Counted from the first letter of the stretch, positions 45,852-54,564 are shown. The stretch is 64,000 bases of DNA from Maribacter sp. MJ134 (GCF_003970695.1 NZ_CP034570.1:62001-126000), one strand, 5' to 3'. The notes: generated from the letters alone by a model not told the origin. Numbers and translations: made by a program.

Positions 45852-48800
45852 ATGCTACACCAAATAACACTTAAAAATTATACCACCCTCAGCGGAGTAA
45901 CTCAGGATATTGAGCTTTCGTATCAGTTGTTCGGAAGAGCGTTACACTCGGCTCCCCTTGTTTTAGTCAATCATGCTTTAACCGGCAATTCCAATGTTAC
46001 CGGGCCAGAAGGTTGGTGGTCCGCTTTAATTGGGGATAAAAAGTGTATCGATACGCAAAAGTATACCATACTCGCTTTCAATATTCCTGGGAACGGTCAT
46101 GATAAATTCGTCATAGAGAATTATAAGGATTTTGTGGCCGGTGATATGGCTAAAATATTTTTACTTGGCTTGGAGAAACTGTCCATAAAGAAGCTATTCG
46201 CAATAATCGGTGGCTCTTTGGGTGGCGGTATTGCTTGGGAAATGGCTGTGCTCAATCCAAAGCTCACCGAACATCTCATTCCTGTGGCATCCGATTGGAA
46301 ATCTACCGATTGGCTCATTGCTAACTGTCAGATTCAGGAACAGTTCTTGGTGAATTCAAAACAACCGGTTCATGATGCACGTATGCACGCGATGTTGTGC
46401 TACCGTACCCCGGAATCCTTTAAGGAGCGTTTTAAAAGGAGCACTAACGAAGAACTTCAGGTTTTCAATGTAGAAAGTTGGCTTACCCATCACGGTAAAA
46501 AATTACAGGAGCGTTTTCAATTATCAGCCTACAAACTCATGAATCAGCTGCTGAAGACTATCGACGTTACCCGAGATGGAAATGAGCGATTCTTAAAATT
46601 ACAAAATAGCGATACCAATATTCATATTGTCGGTGTAGATTCTGACCTGTTCTTTACGGCTAAAGAAAACAAGGATACTTTCAAACAAATAGCACAGGCC
46701 AATAGCAATGTTACTTATGGCGAAATACAGTCTTTGCATGGTCATGATGCTTTCTTAATAGAATTTGAACAGTTGGAAAAACTGCTGAACGGTGTTTTCA
46801 ATACTAATGGAAAATCCGGTAAATTAAAGGTCCTGAAATTTGGCGGGAAATCTTTAAGTAATGGAGAAGGACTAGAGCGGGTTTTGGATATAGTGTCCCA
46901 TAAGGTGTCATCGGGAGAACATATTGCGGTAGTCCTGTCCGCCAGAGAAAAAGCTACGGACCAGCTAGAGGATATCTTGGAGAAGGCCGCTCAGGGAAAA
47001 AATTATTTTTCGGATTTTGAGGCGTTTGAGAAATACCAGAAGCACACCTTTGCCAATATCGATTTATCCAAAGAGTTTAAATGTCTGGCGCAACTGTTTG
47101 AAGGCGTATCCTTATTAGGGGATTATAGCGCCAAGATAAAAGACGAGGTGTTGGCCCATGGAGAACTCATCTCTGGTAAATTAGTCAGCAAATTGCTTAT
47201 CGGTAAAGGAATCAAAGCAGTTTTTATAGATTCAAGAGATTTTTTGACCACAGATGCTGCCTTTGGCGATGCAAAGATTTTAGAAAAAATTTCCAAAGAG
47301 AAATTAACGCTGCTGTTAAGTAAACTTCCCAATGGGTCAGTGCCCGTAATTACGGGTTTCGTAGCTGCTGCCGAGAGTGGAGAAACGACGACGCTAGGCA
47401 GAAACGGTAGTAATTATTCCGCTGCCCTGATAGCAAATTTTCTAGATGCCGAAGAGCTCCAGAACTATACCCATGTCGATGGTATTTTTACTGCTAACCC
47501 AGACTACGTTAAGGAAGCCAAAAGACTTGCACACCTATCGTATGCAGAAGCCAATGAACTGGCTAATTTTGGGGCAACTATTTTACATGCAAAGACCATA
47601 ATTCCGTTGATAGAGAAAAATATTCCGCTACGAATACTCAACACCTATAACAACGATAACGAAGGAACGCTCATTAGCGCCCAATCTAGTAAAGAGGGGA
47701 TTAAGAGCTTATCCGTCATTGAAGACGTTGCCCTTATAAATCTAGAGGGTAGGGGCTTGCTAGGTAAGGTCGGTATCGATGCCCGTATTTTTAAAACACT
47801 AGAAAACCATAACATTAGTGTTAGTATCATTTCCCAAGGTTCTTCGGAACGTGGTATTGGATTGGTCGTGAAGCGCATTAAGGCCCAAAAAGCCAAGCAG
47901 GCCTTGGAAAATGAATTTTCCAAAGACTTTCAGGCTAAAGACATCAATATGATTACGGTCATGGACGATGTATCCGTTATTTCCATTGTGGGTCAAGATT
48001 TAAGCACCTTTCACAAACCATACAATGCACTTATAAAAAACCAGATTATTCCGTTGCTTTTTAATAATACGGCCTCTGGAAAGAACGTTAGTCTGGTGGT
48101 TAAAAAATCGGATTTGACCAAGGCTTTGAACGTGATGCACGGTCAGATTTTTGGGATAAGTAAAAAAGTGAACCTGGCTATTTTTGGGCATGGAAATGTT
48201 GGTGGTACGCTTATTGACCAGATTTTAAAATCCACCAAGAAAATAGCAAAAAGAAAAGGAATCGATTTACGGGTCTTTGCCATCGCCAACTCTAAAAAGG
48301 TAGTGCTGCATCCAGAGGGTTTAGGGGCAACATGGAAGAGTGAACTAAAGAGAAAAGGGAGGTCCTATACCGTTCAGGATATTTTTGATTTTGCGCAAAC
48401 CCATCACTTAGAGAATCTAATAGCCGTGGATAATACCGCCAGTAATGATTTTGTTGCGCATTATTTTGATTTTGTTGAGAACGGTTTTGATATGGTCTCT
48501 TCCAATAAAATTGCCAACACCTTGGGCTTCGACTATTACCAGTTACTAAGGGAAGAACTCGTAAAATATCAAAAACAATACCTGTATGAAACTAACGTAG
48601 GCGCTGGATTACCCTTAATAGATACCATAAAACTATTACATCTTTCGGGTGAGAATATAACCCGTATAAATGGGGTGTTCTCCGGTTCGTTAAGTTATAT
48701 TTTCAATACCTTTTCTGAGGTGGATGCACCTTTTTCTTCCATTTTAAAGGATGCGATGCAGCGAGGGTATACAGAGCCCGACCCAAGGGAAGATTTATCG

Positions 48801-49238
48801 GGTAACGATGTGGGTCGCAAGTTATTGATTTTGGCACGTGAGCTAGATTTGAGTAATGAGTTCTCTGATATCGCGATTGAAAATTTAATTCCTGAGAGTT
48901 TGCAAACGGTAGAAACCGATTTCTTTATGAAAAACTTAGAGGTTTTGGATGCAAAGTTTAATGAAATAAAAAAGAACCAAAAACCGAATCATGTGTTGCG
49001 TTACGTAGGTGATTTGCATGGTAACCTGCAAAAGGAAAAGGGCCTACTCGACGTAAAATTAGTTTCCGTTCCAAAGTCCAGCGCATTGGGTCAAGTAAAA
49101 GGGTCGGATTCCATTATTGAGATTTATACGGAGTCTTACGGGGAAAACCCGTTAGTGATACAAGGTGCTGGTGCTGGTGCGGCCGTAACGGCCAGAGGTG
49201 TTTTTGGAGATATTTTAAGAATAGCGGAGAAAGGGTAG
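45852..49238 (+). CDS. Fusion of homoserine O-acyltransferase, aspartate kinase and homoserine dehydrogenase
   Basis: 1128 residues with three enzymes. Residues 1-320 are a MetX-like alpha/beta hydrolase: HALTGNSNVTG, nucleophile Ser122 in IGGSLGGG, catalytic His298 in LHGHDAFL. Residues 325-765 are aspartate kinase with KFGGKSLSNGEG and two ACT-like domains (LEGRGLLGKVGIDARIF, VSIVGQDL). Residues 772-1128 are homoserine dehydrogenase (FGHGNVGGTL, NKIANTLGFDYYQLL, NGVFSGSLSYIFNTF). It would carry aspartate to aspartyl phosphate, then semialdehyde to homoserine and on to O-acetylhomoserine; semialdehyde dehydrogenase is elsewhere. The MetX part lacks the usual NxLGGCxGSTGP motif (it reads NIPGNGHDKF), a divergent clade. 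It lies under the SAM-I leader of metY. Confidence 0.92.
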   Translation: MLHQITLKNYTTLSGVTQDIELSYQLFGRALHSAPLVLVNHALTGNSNVTGPEGWWSALIGDKKCIDTQKYTILAFNIPGNGHDKFVIENYKDFVAGDMAKIFLLGLEKLSIKKLFAIIGGSLGGGIAWEMAVLNPKLTEHLIPVASDWKSTDWLIANCQIQEQFLVNSKQPVHDARMHAMLCYRTPESFKERFKRSTNEELQVFNVESWLTHHGKKLQERFQLSAYKLMNQLLKTIDVTRDGNERFLKLQNSDTNIHIVGVDSDLFFTAKENKDTFKQIAQANSNVTYGEIQSLHGHDAFLIEFEQLEKLLNGVFNTNGKSGKLKVLKFGGKSLSNGEGLERVLDIVSHKVSSGEHIAVVLSAREKATDQLEDILEKAAQGKNYFSDFEAFEKYQKHTFANIDLSKEFKCLAQLFEGVSLLGDYSAKIKDEVLAHGELISGKLVSKLLIGKGIKAVFIDSRDFLTTDAAFGDAKILEKISKEKLTLLLSKLPNGSVPVITGFVAAAESGETTTLGRNGSNYSAALIANFLDAEELQNYTHVDGIFTANPDYVKEAKRLAHLSYAEANELANFGATILHAKTIIPLIEKNIPLRILNTYNNDNEGTLISAQSSKEGIKSLSVIEDVALINLEGRGLLGKVGIDARIFKTLENHNISVSIISQGSSERGIGLVVKRIKAQKAKQALENEFSKDFQAKDINMITVMDDVSVISIVGQDLSTFHKPYNALIKNQIIPLLFNNTASGKNVSLVVKKSDLTKALNVMHGQIFGISKKVNLAIFGHGNVGGTLIDQILKSTKKIAKRKGIDLRVFAIANSKKVVLHPEGLGATWKSELKRKGRSYTVQDIFDFAQTHHLENLIAVDNTASNDFVAHYFDFVENGFDMVSSNKIANTLGFDYYQLLREELVKYQKQYLYETNVGAGLPLIDTIKLLHLSGENITRINGVFSGSLSYIFNTFSEVDAPFSSILKDAMQRGYTEPDPREDLSGNDVGRKLLILARELDLSNEFSDIAIENLIPESLQTVETDFFMKNLEVLDAKFNEIKKNQKPNHVLRYVGDLHGNLQKEKGLLDVKLVSVPKSSALGQVKGSDSIIEIYTESYGENPLVIQGAGAGAAVTARGVFGDILRIAEKG

Positions 49239-49592
49239 TTTTGATAGACTGGCGGCAGTGAACTAAATATGGTTGGCTGAGCGGAGTCATGTAAAGAAGA
49301 ATAAACATTATTGGTGTCTGAGCGGAGTCGAAGCCAAGAAAACGATAGCCAAGTGTCATTTCGACTTCGCTCAATGACCGAGAAGCATCGGTGGCATGGC
49401 GAAGTTATGTAGAGAAAAAGAAAGAATAGTGTAGCCTAAGCGTAACTAAGGAGAAAAATAAACAATATCGGTGGCTGAGCGGAGTCGTGTAAAGAAGAAT
49501 AAACATTATTGGTGGCTGAGCGGAGTCATGTAAAGAAGAATAAACATTATTGGTGGCTGAGCGGAGTCGAAGCCACATGAGCGAAAAGTATA
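49239..49592 (+). repeat. Left repeat array of the GIY-YIG island
   Basis: Units starting GGTGGCTGAGCGGAGTC and continuing ATGTAAAGAAGAATAAAC plus ATTATT repeat with a 41-bp period at 49470-49510 and 49511-49551, with a variant at 49271-49312. Closing units at 49313-49338 and 49552-49576 carry the second half GAAGCCA(C), so GTGGCT and AGCCAC form a hairpin stem. Between them (about 49355-49430) is a second module, CATTTCGACTTCGCTCAATG and following, also present right of the nuclease gene. The nuclease ATG is 17 bp past the last closing unit. Confidence 0.85.
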
Positions 49593-49913
49593 ATGAAAGG
49601 TTATCTGTATATTTTAGAATGTTCCGATGGAAGCTATTATACAGGGAGTACCAACGATTTGGAAAAAAGGATTGTGGCACACCAAGAGGGCAAAGGCGCG
49701 AATCACACGAAAAAAAGATTGCCCATCACATTGGTTTATGTAGAACAATACCAAAGAATTGATACAGCCTTTTATAGGGAGAAGCAAATTCAAGGTTGGT
49801 CAAGGTCGAAGAAAGAAGCTTTGATCAAGGGTGAAATGGCGAGCTTGCCGAATCTTTCGGAGTGTAAGAATGATTCGCATTATAAATATTTTAAAGAGAA
49901 GGATGATAGCTGA
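49593..49913 (+). CDS. GIY-YIG endonuclease-domain protein
   Basis: 106 residues, a single GIY-YIG domain of the YhbQ/UPF0213 type. GYLYILECSDGSYYTGSTNDLEKRI carries the paired tyrosines (GYLYIL, YYTGST) and the conserved Arg. HTKKRLPITLVYVEQY and AFYREKQIQGWSRSKKEALI hold the later catalytic Glu and basic helix. The tail is polar. The gene starts immediately after one repeat array and ends immediately before another, and sits between two methionine genes. Family members are thought to cleave DNA. The function of this stand-alone bacterial type is not established. Confidence 0.88.
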   Translation: MKGYLYILECSDGSYYTGSTNDLEKRIVAHQEGKGANHTKKRLPITLVYVEQYQRIDTAFYREKQIQGWSRSKKEALIKGEMASLPNLSECKNDSHYKYFKEKDDS

Positions 49914-50099
49914 AAAATGTCATTTCGATTCCGCTCAACGACCGGAAGCACTGGAAGCGTGGCGAAGTTATGTAGAGAAAAATAAAGAACATCGATGGCT
50001 GAGCGGAACTAAAGAGAAAAAAGAAAGAATATAGGTGGCTGAGCGGAGTCATGTAAATAAGAATAAACATTATTGGTTGCTGAGCGGAGTCGAAGCCAC
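49914..50099 (+). repeat. Right repeat array of the GIY-YIG island
   Basis: A second copy of the CATTTCGA-type module (about 49920-49998: CATTTCGATTCCGCTCAACG, then GGCGAAGTTATGTAGAG) begins seven bases after the nuclease stop. It is followed by a truncated unit at 49994, a full 41-bp unit at 50034-50074 and a closing hairpin unit at 50075-50099. Order and orientation are the same as on the left, so the gene is bracketed by direct repeats. metZ starts 25 bp later. Confidence 0.85.
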
Positions 50100-50123
50100 T
50101 ATTCTGAAATTATAATAGCATAA

Positions 50124-51287
50124 ATGAACAACAAATTTGAGACCAACGCCATTCGTACGCAGGTAAAACGAACGGAACATTTAGAGCATTCAGTGCCCCT
50201 ATACCTTACCTCCAGTTTTGTATTTGAGGACGCCGAGGATATGCGCGCCTCTTTCGCGGAAGAAAAAGAACGCAATATCTATTCCCGTTACTCCAATCCA
50301 AATTCTTCGGAGTTCATTGAGAAAGTCTGCCAAATGGAAGGTGCGGAGGCTGGTTTTGCCTTTGCTAGTGGTATGGCGGCGGTATTTTCGACCTTGGCGG
50401 CACTTCTGGATAGTGGCGACCATATCCTCTCCGCACGGAGTATTTTTGGTTCTACCCACTCGTTGTTCAATAACTTTTTTCCCAAATGGAATATAGGGCA
50501 TAGTTATTTTAAGATTGATGATTTGGATAGTATTGAGGACCTAATAACACCTAAGACCAAGCTTATTTATGCGGAATCGCCCACCAATCCGGGAGTGGAT
50601 ATCCTAGATTTGAAGGCTTTGGGAAGAATTGCTGAGAAACATAAGCTCATATTAGTAATAGACAATTGTTTCGCTTCGCCCTATTTGCAACAGCCCATAA
50701 AATTCGGAGCGGATTTGGTGATTCATTCAGGAACTAAGTTAATGGATGGTCAAGGCCGTGTGTTGGCAGGAATTACGGTAGGTAAGGCCAATTTAATTGA
50801 TAAGGTATACCGTTTTTCAAGAATTACGGGCCCGGCACTATCTCCTTTCAATGCGTGGGTGCTTTCCAAAAGTTTAGAAACCCTAGCGCTGCGGGTAGAT
50901 AGGCATTGCGAGAACGCGCTGAAACTAGCGGAATTTTTAGAAAGGCATAATAATGTGAATTGGGTGAAATATCCGTTCCTAAAATCGCATCCCAAATATG
51001 AAATCGCCAAAAAACAGATGAAAGCCGGCGGGTGCGTGGTGGCTTTTGAATTAAAGGGCGGCTTGGAAGCTGGGAAACAATTCTTTGATCGGATAAAACT
51101 ATTGTCGCTCTCCGCTAATCTGGGAGATTCTAGGAGTATTGTTACCCATCCAGCATCTACCACCCACAGTAAGTTGTCTGTAACGGAACGAACCGAAGCA
51201 GGTATTACGGACGGTATGGTACGCATCTCCGTAGGTTTAGAGCATATTGATGATATTATAAATGATATTTGTCAGGCATTAGGGTAA
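50124..51287 (+). CDS. metZ: O-succinylhomoserine sulfhydrylase-type PLP enzyme
   Basis: 387 residues of the Cys/Met-metabolism PLP family. The opening ETNAIRTQVKRTEHLEHSVPLYLTSSFVFEDAEDMRASF is the MetZ type. The PLP lysine is in IHSGTKLMDGQGR, and FASGMAAVFSTLAALL holds cofactor. It incorporates sulfide into an O-acylhomoserine. With a MetX-type acyltransferase upstream, O-acetylhomoserine is the likelier substrate in vivo (inference), so metY and metZ may overlap in role. It probably once belonged to the metY transcript before the repeat island came between. Confidence 0.87.
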   Translation: MNNKFETNAIRTQVKRTEHLEHSVPLYLTSSFVFEDAEDMRASFAEEKERNIYSRYSNPNSSEFIEKVCQMEGAEAGFAFASGMAAVFSTLAALLDSGDHILSARSIFGSTHSLFNNFFPKWNIGHSYFKIDDLDSIEDLITPKTKLIYAESPTNPGVDILDLKALGRIAEKHKLILVIDNCFASPYLQQPIKFGADLVIHSGTKLMDGQGRVLAGITVGKANLIDKVYRFSRITGPALSPFNAWVLSKSLETLALRVDRHCENALKLAEFLERHNNVNWVKYPFLKSHPKYEIAKKQMKAGGCVVAFELKGGLEAGKQFFDRIKLLSLSANLGDSRSIVTHPASTTHSKLSVTERTEAGITDGMVRISVGLEHIDDIINDICQALG

Positions 51288-51327
51288 GCAGGAAAATGAT
51301 TTAGTATAAAAACAGTGCCACAAAATA

Positions 51328-51352
51328 AGCCCTTCCTGGGAAGGAAGGGCAT
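51328..51352. terminator. Hairpin between convergent metZ and carbonic anhydrase genes
   Basis: GCCCTTCC (51330-51337) pairs with GGAAGGGC (51343-51350) around a six-base loop. On the minus strand it is followed by TTATTTTG, a weak T tract. On the plus strand no T tract follows. Confidence 0.6.
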
Positions 51353-51370
51353 AGCTTATATGGTAATCTC

Positions 51371-52102
51371 TTAAAGGAAGTTTACTACTCCCGTATCCAT
51401 GTCATATACGGCACCTTTAATATCTATTTCGCCATTGTCCTTCATTGTTTTCAGAATGGTACTTTCTTTTACGATGCGGTCCATGGCAACACGCACATTA
51501 TTCTCACTTACTTCGTGAACAAGTAGTCTGTTCTTGGAAGTTCTCGGTCCTTCGGACTTAGTGGACATGGCCACTGCAGGAGCAATATTTTTTAGCATAG
51601 CAGTAATATTTCCTAATTCTGCACCATCAATGGCCGCATGTATGGCTCCACAGTTCTCGTGACCTAAGACTAAGATGAGTTTGGCCCCGGCAACTTTGGT
51701 CGCAAATTCCATACTGCCAAGAATATCGGTGTTAATGAAATTCCCTGCAACACGTGCTACAAAGATGTCCCCGATACCTTTGTCAAAAACATCTTCAACG
51801 GGTACCCTGCTATCTACACAGGAAAGCACAATGGCCTTTGGATATTGCGAATCTGCACTTTCCCTAATCTGCATGGAGTGGTCACGCGCGGTAAGGTCGC
51901 TCATCACAAAGCGTTCATTTCCGGCGGCCAAGCTATTATAAACATCTAGGGGCGTAAGAGCAGCCTGTTCTTCTGCAGATAATACGGATTCAACTAAAAT
52001 ACGGCTCTTATCTATTTCAATGGTTCCATCTTGTGGCTCTTGTGCTTGTATCGTTGTTGTCAATAATACTGCACTGGCTAAAGCAATGATATTCCTTCTC
52101 AT
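51371..52102 (-). CDS. Beta-class carbonic anhydrase, exported
   Basis: 243 residues with a Sec signal peptide (cleavage near IQA-Q21), so it should act in the periplasm. It interconverts CO2 and bicarbonate. The zinc ligands are Cys95 (LSCVDSRVP), His148 and Cys151 (LGHENCGA), with the Asp97/Arg99 dyad. An N-terminal extension of about 45 residues precedes the domain. Most beta enzymes are cytosolic, so the exported form is worth noting, although it is known in other bacteria. A TATATTTG -7 box lies on the minus strand at 52133-52126. Confidence 0.9.
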   Translation of the reverse strand: MRRNIIALASAVLLTTTIQAQEPQDGTIEIDKSRILVESVLSAEEQAALTPLDVYNSLAAGNERFVMSDLTARDHSMQIRESADSQYPKAIVLSCVDSRVPVEDVFDKGIGDIFVARVAGNFINTDILGSMEFATKVAGAKLILVLGHENCGAIHAAIDGAELGNITAMLKNIAPAVAMSTKSEGPRTSKNRLLVHEVSENNVRVAMDRIVKESTILKTMKDNGEIDIKGAVYDMDTGVVNFL

Positions 52103-52543
52103 AATACTTAATTTAAAATTCGAGACAAATATAAGTCACCAAATCAGACATAAAAGTATTACTTATCATAAATAATAGTTAAAGTATTATAATTCAATAG
52201 TATTACTTTTAATTTTTGCAAAATTGATGAGGGATGTAAGGGTCTAAGAAAAATAAACACTGATAATGAGTGGGTTGTATTGAGTCGACTGCTTTCTGCG
52301 TATAAAAGGTGTGAAGTTCTATTTAGTGTAGCGATATGATATAAAGTATGCTAAGGAGTCTTTACGGAGAGAATTCATATCAATCTCAAAAAAGAAAATC
52401 AGCTTTTATGGCTTAGTAATTGACTAGTTAATTTATTTGATACCCTTTTTATAAGTTAAAGATTACTAGATACAAAACGTAGATATTCATTTTAATTTAA
52501 ACTGAATACCGGCATGTACTATAACGTTTTCATATGGCAAGTG
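52103..52543. other. 441-bp gap upstream of carbonic anhydrase
   Basis: It contains the promoter of the carbonic anhydrase gene and three spaced copies of AGTATTAC/AGTATTAT (about 52155-52162, 52183-52190, 52199-52206), a possible regulator site. From 52250 to 52543 I see neither a gene nor a structured element. Confidence 0.4.
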
Positions 52544-53488
52544 TTACTGAAACCCGATTTTTTTAATCTCCTCGTGACTTATTTTAATGGCTTCCAAAGG
52601 TTCCATGGTAAACGTTTTATCCTGCTCAACCATATAGTATCGCATACCGGATTGCTCTTTTTTGGCTAAAATTCTAGAAAAATCGATAGTACCATTCCCT
52701 ACGGGAGCAAACTTACCTTCCGTATCCATATCCTTTACATGCCACATTTTAAAACGCCCCGGATACTTTTCAAAATAGGCCAATGGGTCGGCCCCTGCTT
52801 TGGTCACCCAGAATAAGTCCATTTGAAAATTTACGAATTCAGGGTCGCAGTTTTCCAACAAATAGTCAATGGGTACGATACCGTCCGCATCCGTTTTGAA
52901 CTCAAAATCGTGGTTGTGGTATAACAGTTGGAGTCCAGCAGCTGTGGCTTTTTTTCCAAGTTCGTCAAGTATATTCGCTAAATTTTCGGCACCGCCGGTC
53001 ATACTCATGGTATTGGTAGTCGCATCATAATTGAATAAGCCCATTGGCGGAATCGGAACCACAAAATATTCGAAACCAGCGGCTTTGGCAGCAGCCATTT
53101 CCTCATCGGCATTATCAATCGTTACGCTGCTTTGATGGGTGCTGATTGGGGTCAGGTCCACTTCTGCCAAGAACGCTTTAAAATCTTCAGGAGCCATACC
53201 ATAATAAGTGCCGTCCTTATAACCTGCAGCTTCAATATTTACGTATCCGGTTTCGGCGATGGTCTTTAAAGTGGCTTTAGTATCCACCTCCATGGCATCC
53301 CTTACGGTGTACAGCGCTAGGCCACCAAATTTTGTAGTACTAATAGCCACAGCATCAGCATTAGTATTTTCTTTATTGTCAGTAACTTTTGAGGTGTTTG
53401 TTTTTTCTTTACAGGACGCAGCTGCTAACAATAAAAAGGATACGACAAGTATGCTGGTGCGTTGTAATGTGGTTTTAGATAGGGTCAT
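52544..53488 (-). CDS. Sugar phosphate isomerase/epimerase-like TIM-barrel lipoprotein
   Basis: 314 residues from the ATG at 53486-53488; the longer frame to 53566 adds an unlikely tail. Lipobox AAASC places it in the envelope. The xylose-isomerase-like TIM barrel shows GLALYTVRDAMEVDTKATLKTIAETGYVNIEAAGY near the N-terminus, LLYHNHDFEF (His and Asp of the metal site), VNFQMDLFWVTKAGADP and FKMWHVKDMD. Related Bacteroidota proteins are annotated as sugar isomerases; some oxidise or epimerise 3-keto sugars. Substrate unknown. Its promoter region is shared with the divergent Rrf2 gene. Confidence 0.85.
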   Translation of the reverse strand: MTLSKTTLQRTSILVVSFLLLAAASCKEKTNTSKVTDNKENTNADAVAISTTKFGGLALYTVRDAMEVDTKATLKTIAETGYVNIEAAGYKDGTYYGMAPEDFKAFLAEVDLTPISTHQSSVTIDNADEEMAAAKAAGFEYFVVPIPPMGLFNYDATTNTMSMTGGAENLANILDELGKKATAAGLQLLYHNHDFEFKTDADGIVPIDYLLENCDPEFVNFQMDLFWVTKAGADPLAYFEKYPGRFKMWHVKDMDTEGKFAPVGNGTIDFSRILAKKEQSGMRYYMVEQDKTFTMEPLEAIKISHEEIKKIGFQ

Positions 53489-53705
53489 TTTGTAGTTTGA
53501 TGAGATTCGAATTATAATTTGAAAGGGTAAGTTATAATAATAATGATTGGTTGCCAAAAAGTGCATGGCTTATCGGGTACTGTTTTATCAAGCGGATATA
53601 TTGCTATGGTTAAAGGTTTCGGTTTTTGGATAAAGTCCGATGGTTGATATAAATAAAGCGTTTTAGTTACTGAATTCCCTCTCCTAATTTTCTTATATTA
53701 GCCTT

Positions 53706-54116
53706 ATGCTCTCCAAAAAGACAAAATACGGTTTAAAAGCATTGGCTTATCTCGGTGGCAGAAAGGACAAGCAACCCGTTCAGATTGCGGAAATTGCCGA
53801 GCAGGAGAACATTTCCCAAAAATTCTTGGAGAGTATTTTACTATCGTTACGAAAAACCGGATTTCTGGGTTCTAAGAAAGGAAAGGGTGGTGGTTACTAT
53901 CTAATCAAAAATCCGGACGAAATTTTAATGACGGATGTTATGCGCGTATTGGAAGGGCCTATATCCATGGTGCCTTGTGTAAGTCTTAATTTTTACGAGC
54001 AGTGCGATGATTGCCCCGACGAGGCCGCCTGTGCCGTTCATAAGCTAATGCTAAAGGTACGCGATGCTAACCTATCCGTATACCGCCACAATACCCTTGC
54101 AGATTTATTGGTCTAA
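53706..54116 (+). CDS. Rrf2-family transcriptional regulator
   Basis: 136 residues. The winged helix-turn-helix opens with LSKKTKYGLKALAYL. Recognition-helix residues follow (IAEIAEQENISQKFLESILLSLRKTG), with the wing SKKGKGGGYYL. Four cysteines (Cys91, Cys100, Cys103, Cys109) lie in the segment that holds the iron-sulfur cluster in IscR-like members, so this protein may sense redox state, iron-sulfur status or cysteine. It is upstream of the sulfate-assimilation genes, and a 25-bp palindrome occurs in their promoters. Comparable regulators control cysteine synthesis (CymR). That role here is inference. Confidence 0.9.
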   Translation: MLSKKTKYGLKALAYLGGRKDKQPVQIAEIAEQENISQKFLESILLSLRKTGFLGSKKGKGGGYYLIKNPDEILMTDVMRVLEGPISMVPCVSLNFYEQCDDCPDEAACAVHKLMLKVRDANLSVYRHNTLADLLV

Positions 54117-54177
54117 ATAGCAACTGGTTTTCAGTAGATATTCTTGTCGATTCTTTAAAATTCCTTTCTTTTTATTA

Positions 54178-54202
54178 AAAATCTATTAAATCTATAGGGT
54201 AA
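54178..54202. promoter_or_regulatory. Operator copy 1 for the putative Rrf2 site
   Basis: The sequence AATCTATTAAATCTATAGGG with flanking TAA matches the right half of the consensus palindrome TTATCCTAT-N7-ATAGGATAA, with a weak left half. It lies about 45-70 bases before the -7 box of the DUF2061-cysHDN promoter. Confidence 0.5.
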
Positions 54203-54227
54203 TTATAATTTTTTAAAATTTCTATAG

Positions 54228-54281
54228 TTGTTATCTAAATAATAATTCTATTTTTGTTATCCTATTAAATCACTAGGATAA
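54228..54281 (+). promoter_or_regulatory. Promoter of DUF2061-cysHDN with overlapping palindromic operator
   Basis: TTG (54228-54230) and TATTTTTG (54249-54256) are 18 bases apart, a good flavobacterial promoter. Immediately after the -7 box lies TTATCCTA (54257-54264), a nine-base spacer and TAGGATAA (54274-54281), a perfect 8-bp inverted repeat covering the expected start site. That geometry fits repression. Confidence 0.65.
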
Positions 54282-54300
54282 TAAAAGTTGTATAAGAGGT

Positions 54301-54564
54301 ATGATTGTAGATCAATTGATTTTAGATAGAAAAACGACTAAAAGTAAGTTTGGCTCGGACAAAAAATCCGAACGACCTATACGAAGTGTTGCCAAGGCTG
54401 TTAGCTGGCGCATTATAGGTACTTTGGATACCCTGTTGATTTCCTACCTGCTAACAGGCGAGGTTGCTATAGCGGCTTCCATAGCCTCCATAGATTTTGT
54501 GACAAAGATGTTTTTATACTTTTTCCATGAACGTTTATGGAATAAAATAAACTGGGGTAAATAA
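54301..54564 (+). CDS. DUF2061 membrane protein of the sulfate-assimilation operon
   Basis: 87 residues. A basic N-terminal third precedes the DUF2061 domain: SVAKAVSWRIIGTLDTLLISYLLTG and ASIASIDFVTKMFLYFFHERLWNKI, with two membrane helices. Function unknown. It is the first gene behind the operator-bearing promoter, and cysH follows eight bases after its stop, so a link to sulfur assimilation (perhaps sulfate handling) is suggested by position only. Confidence 0.88.
   Translation: MIVDQLILDRKTTKSKFGSDKKSERPIRSVAKAVSWRIIGTLDTLLISYLLTGEVAIAASIASIDFVTKMFLYFFHERLWNKINWGK

Noticed and set aside
49470..49576. 41-bp tandem periodicity that might be read as a CRISPR array
   Set aside because: The whole unit repeats, with no unique spacers, and no cas genes are near. 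It fits hairpin repeats, not CRISPR.
53489..53566. Longer start of the sugar isomerase-like lipoprotein
   Set aside because: The 26 extra residues would bury the lipoprotein signal peptide. The ATG at 53488 places it at the N-terminus.
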